A stretch of DNA of 64,000 nt from Loktanella sp. SALINAS62 (GTDB lineage Bacteria; Pseudomonadota; Alphaproteobacteria; Rhodobacterales; Rhodobacteraceae): positions 109,518 to 173,517 of the forward strand of contig NZ_JAAFZU010000012.1 in the NCBI RefSeq assembly GCF_018263905.1, in the 5' to 3' direction. Both the position numbers and the translations under genes were made by a program. The notes beneath the pieces were generated by a model, which worked only from the letters and a program-made list of their open reading frames with translations, was not told the DNA's origin and made no database searches. Numbering within the stretch: the first letter of the stretch is position 1; each line of letters begins with the position of its first letter. This document shows positions 27,085 through 36,170 of the stretch, in pieces.

Positions 27085-28281
27085 ATGACACCCCATTTCG
27101 ATGATCTGGAAACCCGCAATGCTGAAACGCGCCGTCAGGCGCAGCTTGCGGGAGTAAAGGCCCAGATAGCCCGGATAACGGGGTCAGGCGTATCGTGGCT
27201 TGCAGGCGGGACCGTCGATTCCCTTGACGATCTGTCCCGCCTGCCGGTCCTTCGTAAATCTGATCTGGTCCGCATGCAGGCCGATGCGCCACCGTTCGGC
27301 GGTATTCCCGTGCAAAATGTCAGCCACGTTTTCCAGTCCCCCGGACCGATCTATGAACCGGGCGGCAATACGCGCGACTGGTGGCGGTTTGGCCGTTTTC
27401 TGCATGCCTGCGGAATCGGGGCCAACGATACGGTGCAAAACTGTTTCGCCTATCACCTGACCCCGGCTGGTACGATGTTCGAAAACGGGGCAGGCGCCGT
27501 CGGTGCGCGCATCATTCCCGCTGGCACCGGCCAGACCGACCAGCAGGTGCAGGCCGCCGCCGCGTTGGGTGCGACAGCCTATGCCGGGACGCCCGATTAT
27601 CTGAAGGTGATCCTTGACCGGGCCGATGCGCTGGGCGTGCCGTTGTCGATCACCAAGGCGGCCGTTTCGGGCGGGGCATTGTTCCCGCAGTTGCGGCAAG
27701 CCTATGCCGACCGTGGAATCACCTGCATGCAATGCTATGCCACCGCCGATCTTGGTCTGATCGCATATGAAGCGGCGCCCGACGACGGCATGATCGTCGA
27801 TGAAAATGTGATCGTCGAAATCGTCACCCCCGGTACCGGCGACCCGGTCCCGGCGGGAGAGGTGGGCGAGGTCGTCGTGACGACCTTAAACCCCGATTAT
27901 CCGCTGATCCGATTTGCCACCGGCGATCTAAGCGCTGTGCTGCCCGGCCCCAGCAGGACCGGACGCACCAATATGCGGATCAAGGGCTGGATGGGCCGCG
28001 CCGACCAGACAACCAAGATCAAGGGCATGTTCGTAAGGCCCGAACAGGTCGCGGCATTGGTCAAGGCGACGGGGGCCGACCGCGCCCGGATCATCGCGGA
28101 CCGGCAAGGCGACGCCGATACGATGGCCGTACAGATCGAAGGGCTGGACCTTGACGCCGAAGCAGCGTCCAAGGCCGTGGTCGATATCCTGAAATTGCGT
28201 GGCGACGTGACCATTCACGGGCCAGATACGCTTCCCCGCGACGGACTCGTGATCGAGGACCGCCGCAGTTACGACACCTGA
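27085..28281 (+). CDS. phenylacetate-CoA ligase (PaaK)-family protein
   Basis: 398 residues. PaaK-type features: SLDDLSRLPVLRKSDLVR at the N-terminus, FQSPGPIYEPGG in place of the usual SSGTTG P-loop, QCYATADLGLIAYE (the YG.TE equivalent), a TTLNPDYPLIRFATGDLSAVLPG hinge region and GRADQTTKIKGMFVRPEQV. It should adenylate an aromatic or other small acid for CoA loading. The divergent P-loop matches many PaaK relatives in roseobacters rather than true PaaK. It lies 3' of the ABC transporter locus, separated by the two HdeA-like genes, so a shared pathway with that transporter is plausible but not shown. Confidence 0.85.
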   Translation: MTPHFDDLETRNAETRRQAQLAGVKAQIARITGSGVSWLAGGTVDSLDDLSRLPVLRKSDLVRMQADAPPFGGIPVQNVSHVFQSPGPIYEPGGNTRDWWRFGRFLHACGIGANDTVQNCFAYHLTPAGTMFENGAGAVGARIIPAGTGQTDQQVQAAAALGATAYAGTPDYLKVILDRADALGVPLSITKAAVSGGALFPQLRQAYADRGITCMQCYATADLGLIAYEAAPDDGMIVDENVIVEIVTPGTGDPVPAGEVGEVVVTTLNPDYPLIRFATGDLSAVLPGPSRTGRTNMRIKGWMGRADQTTKIKGMFVRPEQVAALVKATGADRARIIADRQGDADTMAVQIEGLDLDAEAASKAVVDILKLRGDVTIHGPDTLPRDGLVIEDRRSYDT

Positions 28282-28289
28282 TAGGACAC

Positions 28290-29801
28290 ATGATGCGCCA
28301 ACTGCTTTTGACCACCACCCTGATCTGCGCTGCAACGCTTGCCAGCGCGCAGGACGCCGCCCTGATCGTCGGCAATGCCGATTACGCCAATTTGCCCGAC
28401 GTTGCGCGTGCGGATCGGCTGGTTGCCGCGGGCGCTGATCTGGCGGACCACGGGTTTGACCTGATGGGCGGACGGAACGTGGCGGCGGGTGATCTGTTCG
28501 GGCAGGCGGTGGCGTTTTCCGATCAGGCACAGGATGCGACACGTATGGTCGTGGCGTTGTCCGGTCAGTTCGCCACCAACGACGCCCAGACATGGTTCAT
28601 GGGGCAGGACGCGGGCGAGCCCGATGATTTTACCGTCGGGCGACGCGCCATCCTGTTGCAGACAGCGCTGCAAACACTGGCCCGCGCGCCGGGGGCCGCC
28701 GTGCTGATGTTGGGCGTGACAGACGCTGACACCACGTATGACGACGGGCTGACGGCCGGGATCGGCACGCTGGACATTCCCAGCGGTGTCACCGTTCTGC
28801 AGGGCACGCCAGAAGTGATCGAAGGCCTGATGCGCTACGCGGTCGCTGTGCCGGGGGCGGACCTTATTGCGACGGCGCGCCGCACGCGGGGCATCACGTT
28901 GTCCGGGTTTGTGCCCAACAGCCTGACCCTGATTGAAAGCGACGCACCGATCCCTCCCAGCGAACGTGTGACCTTGCCGCCCGAACTGACGGCCCAGACC
29001 ACCGACAGCGAAACGACGGCGTGGACGGCTGCACGTGCGGCAGACACCGAAAGCAGCTATGCGCGCTATCTGGATGCCTATCCGTCTGGGGCCAATGCCG
29101 CCGCTGCCGTGTCACGTCTGGCCGACCTGCGGCGTAACCCGCCCAACCCGTTGCGCGATGCAGAAAATGCGTTGGGTCTGTCTGCCGATGCACGCCGGGC
29201 CATCCAGCGTGATCTGCAGATCATGGGCTTTGATACACGCGGGATTGACGGCATCTTTGGGCCGGGAACACGTGGCGCGATCACGGCGTGGCAGGACGAC
29301 AACGACGTTGATGAAACCGGCTTTTTGACCCGCGATCAGATCGACCGGCTGTCCATACAGGCCACCGCCCGCGCGCAGCAACGCGAAGCAGAAGCCGCCG
29401 CCGCGCGCGCCGAACTGGAACGCCGCGACCGCGCCTATTGGGAAGAAACCGGCGAACGCGGCGGCAAACGCAACCTGCGCGCCTATCTGGACCGGTTTCC
29501 CGACGGTCTGTTTGCGGAACAGGCGAACGAAAGACTGGGGCGCGCGAATGCCCCGGCGCCAGCCGATGACAACAGCGCCGCTGCCGCGGTTGAGGCGCAA
29601 CTGGCGATGGACCCCATCAGTCTGCAACTGGTCGAGGCACGGCTGGCGCAACTGGGTCTGGAACCGGGTTCGGTTGATGGACAGTTGGACAACCGCAGCC
29701 GACAGGCGATTCGGCGATATCAGCGTGACCGGAACCTTGGGGCGACAGGCTATCTGGATCAGGCGACCGTCAGCCAGATGCTGGTTGATGCGTTCCGGTA
29801 G
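28290..29801 (+). CDS. secreted caspase-fold-like protein with two peptidoglycan-binding domains
   Basis: 503 residues, signal peptide MMRQLLLTTTLICAATLASAQ. Residues ~22-210 resemble the caspase-like (peptidase C14) fold: ALIVGNADYANLP, then VVALSGQF where active members have a SGHG histidine, and LMLGVTDAD where the catalytic Cys would be expected. Both catalytic residues appear lost. Two PG_binding_1 domains follow: IQRDLQIMGFDTRGIDGIFG (~310-360) and LVEARLAQLGLEPGSVDGQLD (~440-500), with a charged helical linker between them. Likely a periplasmic cell-wall-associated scaffold. The opposite-strand PPC gene ends three bases beyond its stop. Confidence 0.8.
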   Translation: MMRQLLLTTTLICAATLASAQDAALIVGNADYANLPDVARADRLVAAGADLADHGFDLMGGRNVAAGDLFGQAVAFSDQAQDATRMVVALSGQFATNDAQTWFMGQDAGEPDDFTVGRRAILLQTALQTLARAPGAAVLMLGVTDADTTYDDGLTAGIGTLDIPSGVTVLQGTPEVIEGLMRYAVAVPGADLIATARRTRGITLSGFVPNSLTLIESDAPIPPSERVTLPPELTAQTTDSETTAWTAARAADTESSYARYLDAYPSGANAAAAVSRLADLRRNPPNPLRDAENALGLSADARRAIQRDLQIMGFDTRGIDGIFGPGTRGAITAWQDDNDVDETGFLTRDQIDRLSIQATARAQQREAEAAAARAELERRDRAYWEETGERGGKRNLRAYLDRFPDGLFAEQANERLGRANAPAPADDNSAAAAVEAQLAMDPISLQLVEARLAQLGLEPGSVDGQLDNRSRQAIRRYQRDRNLGATGYLDQATVSQMLVDAFR

Positions 29802-29804
29802 GCG

Positions 29805-31031
29805 TCAGGGCGCGGGGATGAAGCGTTCCATCAGCAATCGTACCCACGCCTGCCCGCCGCCGATCTGTTTCAGCCCGATCAGATAGGTGCCTGCCGCAAC
29901 CCGCGCGGTCATCAACGCATTGGTGTCCATACCTGCGTCGTCGTTTTGTGCGATCTTGCGGCCCGCAGCATCGAACATCACCAGCCACGGGTCGCCTGTG
30001 GCGGTGGCGATGCTGTTGGCCTCTGTCAGGATCAGTCCGGATTCCGGCATCGTGACGCTGAACCATGTGGTATCGCCAGACGTGTCGATATCTTTTTGCA
30101 GGGTGTTTTCCAGAACCCCCAGTTCCGTGATCGGGTAGCTGTCATCCATCGGTGGGGCGGCATCGCCACGGGCATATAGCGCTTGCAGCGCCGCCGCCGG
30201 GTCATACGCGGTCACGGCTACAGTGATCGGCAACGTCGGATCGCCCAACGCGTCCAATCCGATGCAATAGGTGCCGGGGGCCAGCGGGTCGGTCATGTCC
30301 AGCCGCGCATTCAGCCCGTCGTAATCATCGTTTTCGCCAAGCGATGCGCCATCCGGCCCGTTCAGCCGGATCAGGGGGTCTGCATCTTCGTTGCTGGCCG
30401 TTATCGTGATCGCCATCGGTTCGGTCAGATCAAAGCGAAGGATCCCGCCGTCGGCCGCTGCCGCGTCGACAGACAGCGGTGCGCCGTTCTGTGCCAGCGT
30501 GCCAAAGGATTCGCTCGCATCGCATCCCGCCTGCTCTGCGCCGGGGGGATTGGTGGGCTGGAACGGTGTGTCATCGGTCCCATCGGTCAGGGCTTCTGTG
30601 TCGTCACGCCCGATGCGCACGAATGCCGTCATCGGCGCGTTGTCATAGCTTCTGACGATGGCGCAATAGGTGCCGGGGTCCAGATCGACCTCTGCGCGGG
30701 CGGCACCGCCGCCGCCCGAATCGTCGTCGGTCAGGATTTCGACGCCGTCCGGTCCGAAAAGCGCCAAAACCGGATCACCGTTGCCCCGACCCTGTGCTTC
30801 AATGCGGGTGGTTGCCGGCGCGCTAAGCGTGAAAACACTCGCATATTGGTTGCCATTCAACACCAGTGCCATCTGTTCGGCAAAGCTGTCGATCGTCGCG
30901 ATGTCGGAATTTTCCGCCGTACCGCCGATCCAGACCCCGGACCCGCCGCTGCCGGCGCAGTTGGGGTTTTGCGCGAAAACAGGGGTTGCGCTGCAAAGCA
31001 CTGCGGCAAGGCTTGGAAATATGCGGGGCAT
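29805..31031 (-). CDS. secreted protein with repeated PPC-like beta domains
   Basis: 408 residues, signal peptide MPRIFPSLAAVLCSATPVFA. At least three repeats of a pre-peptidase C-terminal-like beta-sandwich can be seen: each has a Phe-Ser/Thr-Leu strand, a (D/N)P(V/L)(L/I)xLxGPDG or LVMFDAAGRKI turn, a DDxxG/NDD acidic loop (DDDSGGGGA, ENDDYDGLNA, QNDDAGMDTNA) and a closing DPGTYCAIV / APGTYCIGL / AAGTYLIGL strand. The acidic loops could bind calcium. No catalytic domain is present, so it is probably an adhesin-like or accessory exoprotein. The ATG at 31031 with AGGATTGTC upstream fits the signal peptide better than the earlier in-frame start. Confidence 0.75.
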   Translation of the reverse strand: MPRIFPSLAAVLCSATPVFAQNPNCAGSGGSGVWIGGTAENSDIATIDSFAEQMALVLNGNQYASVFTLSAPATTRIEAQGRGNGDPVLALFGPDGVEILTDDDSGGGGAARAEVDLDPGTYCAIVRSYDNAPMTAFVRIGRDDTEALTDGTDDTPFQPTNPPGAEQAGCDASESFGTLAQNGAPLSVDAAAADGGILRFDLTEPMAITITASNEDADPLIRLNGPDGASLGENDDYDGLNARLDMTDPLAPGTYCIGLDALGDPTLPITVAVTAYDPAAALQALYARGDAAPPMDDSYPITELGVLENTLQKDIDTSGDTTWFSVTMPESGLILTEANSIATATGDPWLVMFDAAGRKIAQNDDAGMDTNALMTARVAAGTYLIGLKQIGGGQAWVRLLMERFIPAP

Positions 31032-31082
31032 GACAATCCTATCTTTGAAATGTTCTGCGCAAACCTTACGCCAGACCCGCAT

Positions 31083-31118
31083 CAAAACAAAAGGCCGCGT
31101 CCCAATGGGGCGCGGCCT
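31083..31118 (-). terminator. terminator of rpmJ
   Basis: On the minus strand AGGCCGCG-CCC-CATT-GGG-A-CGCGGCCT forms an 11-bp stem with one bulge (31092-31118), followed by TTTTGTTTT. It sits 25 bases past the rpmJ stop. Confidence 0.85.
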
Positions 31119-31142
31119 GTTCGTTCCGAAATGTCCGGTGGT

Positions 31143-31268
31143 TCAGCCCTGACGAGCTTTGAACCGACCTTGCGTCTTGTTGATCACATAGACGCGGCCC
31201 TTACGGCGCACGATGCGGCAATCGCGGTGGCGCTGCTTGAGCGAGCGGAGGGAGTTGCGAACTTTCAT
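31143..31268 (-). CDS. rpmJ: 50S ribosomal protein L36 (bL36)
   Basis: 41 residues starting [17 protein letters not shown], then a very basic core [16 protein letters not shown] ending GRFKARQG. This is the zinc-free, slightly longer L36 variant of Alphaproteobacteria, with only one of the usual Cys ligands left. The ATG at 31268 follows GAGGAGAACTTCG; longer in-frame extensions cross the tRNA gene and are spurious. A component of the large ribosomal subunit. Confidence 0.95.
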   Translation of the reverse strand: MKVRNSLRSLKQRHRDCRIVRRKGRVYVINKTQGRFKARQG

Positions 31269-31348
31269 CGAAGTTCTCCTCTTTGTCGTCGCGGCGCGGC
31301 GATGCGCCTTTGGGTTACGGTCTGGGCCAGCGGCGGCCCGGCGAATTC

Positions 31349-31423
31349 TGGTGGACGATACTGGGATCGAACCAGTGACCCCTTCGATGTCAACGAAGTG
31401 CTCTACCGCTGAGCTAATCATCC
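31349..31423 (-). tRNA. tRNA-Val (anticodon GAC)
   Basis: 75 bases including an encoded CCA. The acceptor stem GGATGAT pairs with ATCGTCC (one G-T wobble), the D-arm has TAGCTCAGCGGTAGAGCA, the anticodon arm is CTTCG-TTGACAT-CGAAG with anticodon GAC, and the T-arm is GGGTCACTGGTTCGATCCCAG. It lies just upstream of rpmJ on the same strand. Confidence 0.96.
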
Positions 31424-31553
31424 ATTCCGGTCACAACGGCAGACAGCCCTTGCGTCGGTCAGGCGGTCTATAGAAGGTGACCGCCAGGGGATCAAGTGAC
31501 TTTTGAAGGTTTCGACAATCGCACTATCTGTTGTCCCTGATCAGGAGCATCGG

Positions 31554-32414
31554 ATGCAACACGAACCCTATTCCATCGTTATGCCCGCACAGCGCGATAC
31601 CGGTGTGGTTTTCGCCTCGCCGCACAGTGGACGTGCTTACGATGCGGCATTTGTGAATCATAGTCGTCTTGATTTCCTGCAGCTTCGGTCATCAGAAGAC
31701 GCGTTTGTCGATGATCTGTTCGGGACGGCACCGGCCTGCGGCGCACCGTTCCTGATGGCGCGCGCGCCCCGCGCCTATGTCGATCTGAACCGCGCGCCAG
31801 AAGAACTGGACCCCGCCCTGATCGAAGGCGTCCGTCGCGTCAGCCAAAATCCGCGGGTCGCATCCGGGCTGGGCGTGATTCCGCGCGTCGTGGCAGGTGG
31901 GCGTGCGATTTACACAGGCAAGATCACGCTGGAAGACGCGCATCACCGGATCAAGACCTATTGGCGCCCCTATCACGACCGGCTGCAGACCCTGCTGGAC
32001 GAAGCACGGCGCGATTTTGGTCAGGGCATCTTGATTGATTGCCATTCCATGCCGCACGAAGCGCTGGATCAATCCGTCCGGAACGGCCAGCGGCCCGACG
32101 TGGTGATCGGCGACAGATTCGGGGCCGCCGCATCCCCCCGAATCGTGGCGGCTGTCGAAGCTGCGTTTGCAGCGGCTGGGTTCCGGACCGTGCGAAACGT
32201 GCCTTTTGCGGGGGCGTATATCGCGCAGGCCTATGGCCGTCCGTCCCGGTGCCAGCATGCGGTGCAGGTTGAAATCGACCGCGCGCTGTACATGAACGAA
32301 TCGACGCTGACCTTGCGGTCCGATGTTGCGGATATGAAATCCGCGCTGTCTGCCGTCGTGGCCGATCTGGCCCACATCGGTCGCACGACCGAAAGACGGC
32401 TGGCCGCCGAATAG
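31554..32414 (+). CDS. N-formylglutamate amidohydrolase
   Basis: 286 residues. Family motifs: FASPHSGRAYDAAFV near residue 20, PRAYVDLNRAPEELDP, LIDCHSMPHEA around residue 160 (a likely metal-binding Asp-His pair) and QVEIDRALYMNE near the C-terminus. The enzyme hydrolyses N-formyl-L-glutamate to formate and glutamate in one histidine-degradation route; no hut genes are adjacent, so the symbol hutG is not assigned. The ATG at 31554 follows CAGGAGCATCGG and gives the family N-terminus. Confidence 0.9.
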   Translation: MQHEPYSIVMPAQRDTGVVFASPHSGRAYDAAFVNHSRLDFLQLRSSEDAFVDDLFGTAPACGAPFLMARAPRAYVDLNRAPEELDPALIEGVRRVSQNPRVASGLGVIPRVVAGGRAIYTGKITLEDAHHRIKTYWRPYHDRLQTLLDEARRDFGQGILIDCHSMPHEALDQSVRNGQRPDVVIGDRFGAAASPRIVAAVEAAFAAAGFRTVRNVPFAGAYIAQAYGRPSRCQHAVQVEIDRALYMNESTLTLRSDVADMKSALSAVVADLAHIGRTTERRLAAE

Positions 32415-32433
32415 CAGCCAGCCGCATCGTGTT

Positions 32434-32604
32434 TCAGCTTGTCCGGCTTTGCTTGTCGGCATTCGGACTGCCTGCGGGGGCTTCGTCCATGGTGTCAGTG
32501 GGATTGTTCCACTTTTCCTTCGCCTCGGTGTCGGGCTTTTTGCGGTCGTCTTGCGCGATGGTCGGGCGTTGATCCTTGCCGTCGTGGTCATTCTTGTCGG
32601 TCAT
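32434..32604 (-). CDS. small hydrophilic, probably disordered protein
   Basis: 56 residues, MTDKNDHDGKDQRPTIAQDD at the start, rich in Asp, Lys, Pro and Asn and without hydrophobic segments. AAAGGATGATGTC precedes the ATG. Located 58 bases after dinB on the same strand. No known family; it resembles small charged stress-type proteins, but nothing specific can be assigned. Confidence 0.65.
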   Translation of the reverse strand: MTDKNDHDGKDQRPTIAQDDRKKPDTEAKEKWNNPTDTMDEAPAGSPNADKQSRTS

Positions 32605-32662
32605 GACATCATCCTTTCGTTGAGTGTATGAACCAACGTCGCATGTGCCGATCCGTTCCCGA

Positions 32663-33916
32663 TCAGCGCAGGGCGCGCCCCTTGATGATCGCGTCGGTGC
32701 CGAATCGCGCCCTGATCCGGTCCGCCGCCAGTTCCGCCTGTGTGCGTTTGGCGGCACCGGGGTCCAGCAAATCGGCTTCGCGGTCCGCGTCTTCGACGCC
32801 TGTCAGGTCGGAAATCCCGACGCCCAGCAGACGATACGCCGGGTGCGGTGCGGCGGCATCGAATAGACTGCGTGCCGTGCGATAGATCGTGTCAGCCATC
32901 TGTGTGGGTTGCCGCAGTGCCTGACGCCGCGTGATCAGTTTGTGATCCGCGCGCTTCAGTTTCAGGGTCACGACGCGACCTGCCTTGTCCTTGGCCTTGG
33001 CCCGGCCTGATACCTTTTCGGCCATGCGCCAGATATGACCGTCAAGAATGTCAGGGTCCGACGTGTCATCGTGAAACGTGGTTTCGTTGCTGAGCCCCTT
33101 GACCGGTGTATGCGCGCTGATCCGGCGGCCATCTTCTCCCCGCGCCAGCCGCCACAAACGGTCACCCATACCGCCAAAGCGGTCCCCCAGATCGCGCCGG
33201 TCCCAGCGCAACAGATCGTCAAAGGTGCGGATTCCGGCCTGTGCCAGATGATCCTGACCGACCTCGCCAATGCCCCAGATGATACGGACGGGTTTGGGCC
33301 GCAGGAATGCCGTGGTTTCGGCCTTCCCGATGATCGAAAAACCGCGTGGTTTGTCCAGATCGCTTGCGACCTTGGCCAGAAACTTGTTGTGGCTTAGCCC
33401 GATGGACCCGGTCAGACCCAGTTCGTCCTTCATCCGCTTGACCAGTCTTGCGAGCATCGCGGCGGGCGGCGCGCCGTGCAGCCGCGCGGTGCCGGTCATG
33501 TCCAGAAACGCCTCGTCCAGCGACAGCGGTTCGACCACCGGTGTCAGGTCGTCCATCATCGCGCGGATCGCGCGGGACGCTTCGACATAGGCATCAAAGC
33601 GCGGTTTCACGATCACCGCGTCCGGGCACAGTTTCAGCGCCTGAAACATCGGCATCGCGGATTTCACGCCCCGGATACGCGCGACATAGCAGGCGGTGGA
33701 CACGACGCCACGCCGCCCGCCGCCGATGATCACGGGCTTGTCTGCAAGTGCCGGATTGTCGCGCTTTTCGACGCTGGCATAGAAGGCGTCGCAATCCATG
33801 TGCGCGATGGTCAGATCGAATAGTTCCGGGTGGCTGGTGACACGCGGGGATCGGCACGCCGGGCAGCGACGCGCGGTTTCGAACGTGATCAAACAGTCGC
33901 GGCACAAGCTGGGCAT
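32663..33916 (-). CDS. dinB: DNA polymerase IV (DinB, Y-family)
   Basis: 417 residues. An N-terminal zinc-ribbon-like segment CRDCLITFETARRCPAC precedes the polymerase, whose catalytic motifs are intact: HMDCDAFYASVEKRDNP (about residue 40) and SLDEAFLDMTG (about residue 145). GLSHNKFLAKVASDLDKP and the little-finger domain follow. It performs error-prone translesion synthesis. The zinc-ribbon form is known in many Alphaproteobacteria. I see no clear LexA box upstream. Confidence 0.95.
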   Translation of the reverse strand: MPSLCRDCLITFETARRCPACRSPRVTSHPELFDLTIAHMDCDAFYASVEKRDNPALADKPVIIGGGRRGVVSTACYVARIRGVKSAMPMFQALKLCPDAVIVKPRFDAYVEASRAIRAMMDDLTPVVEPLSLDEAFLDMTGTARLHGAPPAAMLARLVKRMKDELGLTGSIGLSHNKFLAKVASDLDKPRGFSIIGKAETTAFLRPKPVRIIWGIGEVGQDHLAQAGIRTFDDLLRWDRRDLGDRFGGMGDRLWRLARGEDGRRISAHTPVKGLSNETTFHDDTSDPDILDGHIWRMAEKVSGRAKAKDKAGRVVTLKLKRADHKLITRRQALRQPTQMADTIYRTARSLFDAAAPHPAYRLLGVGISDLTGVEDADREADLLDPGAAKRTQAELAADRIRARFGTDAIIKGRALR

Positions 33917-34157
33917 GCGTCATAGATAAGCGACGCGCAGGCCCACGACAACGGGCATCACAGGGCCGCGTGCAACCGCCCGCCAGCGGCATGTGCAGTC
34001 TGACGCGGCCCGCCGCAGCCTGTGCGGGTTGCACCGATCCTGCGTGTTATCTGGCGCAAAACAGACGTAACCGACAGTCCGTGTGGCCCGCGTCGCAAAC
34101 GGGTGCTGACAGCGCCGTCGAAGCTTGGCAAAAGACCGCTTCAAAGGAGATCATCGC

Positions 34158-36170
34158 ATGGGCCATTTACTGGGCATCGACACAGGCGGCACCTATACCG
34201 ACGCCGCCGTTCTGGATGGTGACGCAACGCGGGTGCTGGGGCATGCCAAGGCGCTGACCTCTCGGCCCGATCTGTCTGTCGGGGTGGCGGGTGCGATTGA
34301 TGCAGCACTGTCGGCTGCCGGGGTCGCCCCGCGTGACATTGCCATGGTGTCGCTGTCCACGACGCTGGCGACCAATGCGCTGGTCGAAGGGCAGGGGGGA
34401 CGCGTCGCACTGGTCTTTATCGGGTTCGATGCGGCAGAACTGACCCGCGCCGGCCTTGATACCGCATTGAACGGCGACCCGGTCATCCTGCTGTCCGGCG
34501 GACACGACCATGCAGGTGTCCAGACCGCAGTGCTGGATCTGGACCTGCTGGCAGCGCGGGTCGCGGAATTGGAAGGCGTGACCGGTTTTGCCGTCGCGGC
34601 GCGGTTCGCCACCCGCAACCCGGCGCATGAACGTGCCGCACGCGATGCAATTCGCGCGCAGACCGGCCTGCCGGTGACCTGTTCGTTTGAGCTGTCGGCG
34701 GCCCTTGGCGGGCCGAAGCGGGCGCTGACGGCGGTGCTGAATGCCCGGCTGATCGGCATGGTCGCGGGACTGATCGACGCGGTCGAGGCGCATCTGACCG
34801 CCATTGGCACCGTTGCCCGGCTGATGGTGGTGCGCGGCGACGGTGCGTTGATCCCCGCCGATCTGGCCCGTCGCCGCCCGATCGAAACGATTCTGTCCGG
34901 CCCGGCGGCGTCGGTGGCGGGTGCGGGATGGCTGACAGATACGCCCAATGCGTTGGTGTCCGATATTGGCGGTACGACGACCGACATTTGCCAGTTGATC
35001 GACGGCCACCCCCGGATCGACCCGCAAGGGGCGCTGGTCGGCGGCTACCGCACCATGGTCGAGGCGGTTGCCATGCGCACCTGGGGGCTGGGGGGCGATA
35101 GCGCTGTCAGTCTGGTTCCGGGGCTGGACGGCGCTTTGCATCTGGGGCCGCGCCGCGTGATGCCGGTGTCGCTGCTGGCGACGACCCATCCCGCGCTGGT
35201 CCACACGGCGCTGGATCAGGCATTGGCACAAGTCGGCCCGCCGCTGGACGGTGCGGAATTCGTCCTGCCGTTGTGGGCGTCCCTGCCGCCCGCGTTGGAT
35301 AAGCGCGAGGCAGCAGTCGCAGCACGGCTGACCAATGGACCGCAGCGGATGGGCGATGCCGTCACGACGCGTATAGAGATGCCCGCCCTGATGCGGTTGG
35401 TGGCGCGCGGTCTGGTCATGATCGCGGGGATCACGCCGTCTGATGCGGCCCATGTCACAGGGCTGACGGATCAATGGGATACGGATGCCGCAACCAAGGC
35501 GCTGACGCTGTTTGCACGTCGCCGTCGGGGTGACGGCCAGCGGATTGCAGCGGATGCTGAAACACTGGCGCATATGATCATCGACCGCGTGACGGCACAG
35601 ACAGCGGACTGCTTGTTGCAAGCTGCCTTTGCCGATGATTCCAATGATTGGGGCAGCGAAACGCCTGTTGCCCTGTCGCGCCATCCGTTGACGCGCGCAG
35701 GGCTTGGCAATCATGACGGTCTGATACGCACCTCGCTGGCGCTGGGCGTGCCGGTCATTGGGCTGGGCGCCTCTGCCGCCAGTTATTATGGGCCGGTTGG
35801 GGCCGCTTTGCACACGCAGGTGATCGTGCCGGACCACGCTGCCGTCGCCAATGCGATCGGGGCCGTCGTCGGGCAGGTCGCACAGCATGCCACGGGTGCG
35901 GTCACAACACCGGGGGCGGGGCGTTTCGTGGCGCATTTGCCTGATGGCCCGGTCGCCCATGGCACCGCCGATGACGCCATCACGGACCTGACGTATGCGC
36001 TGACAGCCCATGTCACGACGCTTGCGACACAATCTGGCGTGACCGACCCCCAAATTACCGTAGAGCGTGATATCAACCGCGCACAGGTCGAAGGAACCGA
36101 TACGTTTTTCGGCGCGACCCTGCGCGTCACGGCGCGCGGCCGCCCCCGCATCGCAAAGGACACCCCATGA
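34158..36170 (+). CDS. hydantoinase/oxoprolinase family protein (HyuA-like)
   Basis: 670 residues. The N-terminal actin-fold phosphate loop GIDTGGTYTDAAVLDG begins at residue 5 and the second, SDIGGTTTDICQL, lies near residue 275: the ASKHA-type ATP-binding pattern of HyuA/OplA proteins. They open cyclic amides such as hydantoins or 5-oxoproline with ATP. The usual HyuB partner is not adjacent; instead a 115-residue ABM-domain gene overlaps the stop. AAAGGAGATCATCGC precedes the ATG at 34158. The region between dinB and this gene (33917-34157) shows no gene. Confidence 0.87.
   Translation: MGHLLGIDTGGTYTDAAVLDGDATRVLGHAKALTSRPDLSVGVAGAIDAALSAAGVAPRDIAMVSLSTTLATNALVEGQGGRVALVFIGFDAAELTRAGLDTALNGDPVILLSGGHDHAGVQTAVLDLDLLAARVAELEGVTGFAVAARFATRNPAHERAARDAIRAQTGLPVTCSFELSAALGGPKRALTAVLNARLIGMVAGLIDAVEAHLTAIGTVARLMVVRGDGALIPADLARRRPIETILSGPAASVAGAGWLTDTPNALVSDIGGTTTDICQLIDGHPRIDPQGALVGGYRTMVEAVAMRTWGLGGDSAVSLVPGLDGALHLGPRRVMPVSLLATTHPALVHTALDQALAQVGPPLDGAEFVLPLWASLPPALDKREAAVAARLTNGPQRMGDAVTTRIEMPALMRLVARGLVMIAGITPSDAAHVTGLTDQWDTDAATKALTLFARRRRGDGQRIAADAETLAHMIIDRVTAQTADCLLQAAFADDSNDWGSETPVALSRHPLTRAGLGNHDGLIRTSLALGVPVIGLGASAASYYGPVGAALHTQVIVPDHAAVANAIGAVVGQVAQHATGAVTTPGAGRFVAHLPDGPVAHGTADDAITDLTYALTAHVTTLATQSGVTDPQITVERDINRAQVEGTDTFFGATLRVTARGRPRIAKDTP

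Noticed and set aside
30183..31412. 409-codon plus-strand open frame across the PPC gene, rpmJ and the tRNA
   Set aside because: It reads through rpmJ, a tRNA gene and a terminator, and its product has no recognisable domain.
34167..36053. Long minus-strand open frame (628 codons) opposite the hydantoinase gene
   Set aside because: Its product is rich in His, Arg and Gln without domain features, a typical antisense shadow of a GC-rich gene with good motifs on the plus strand.
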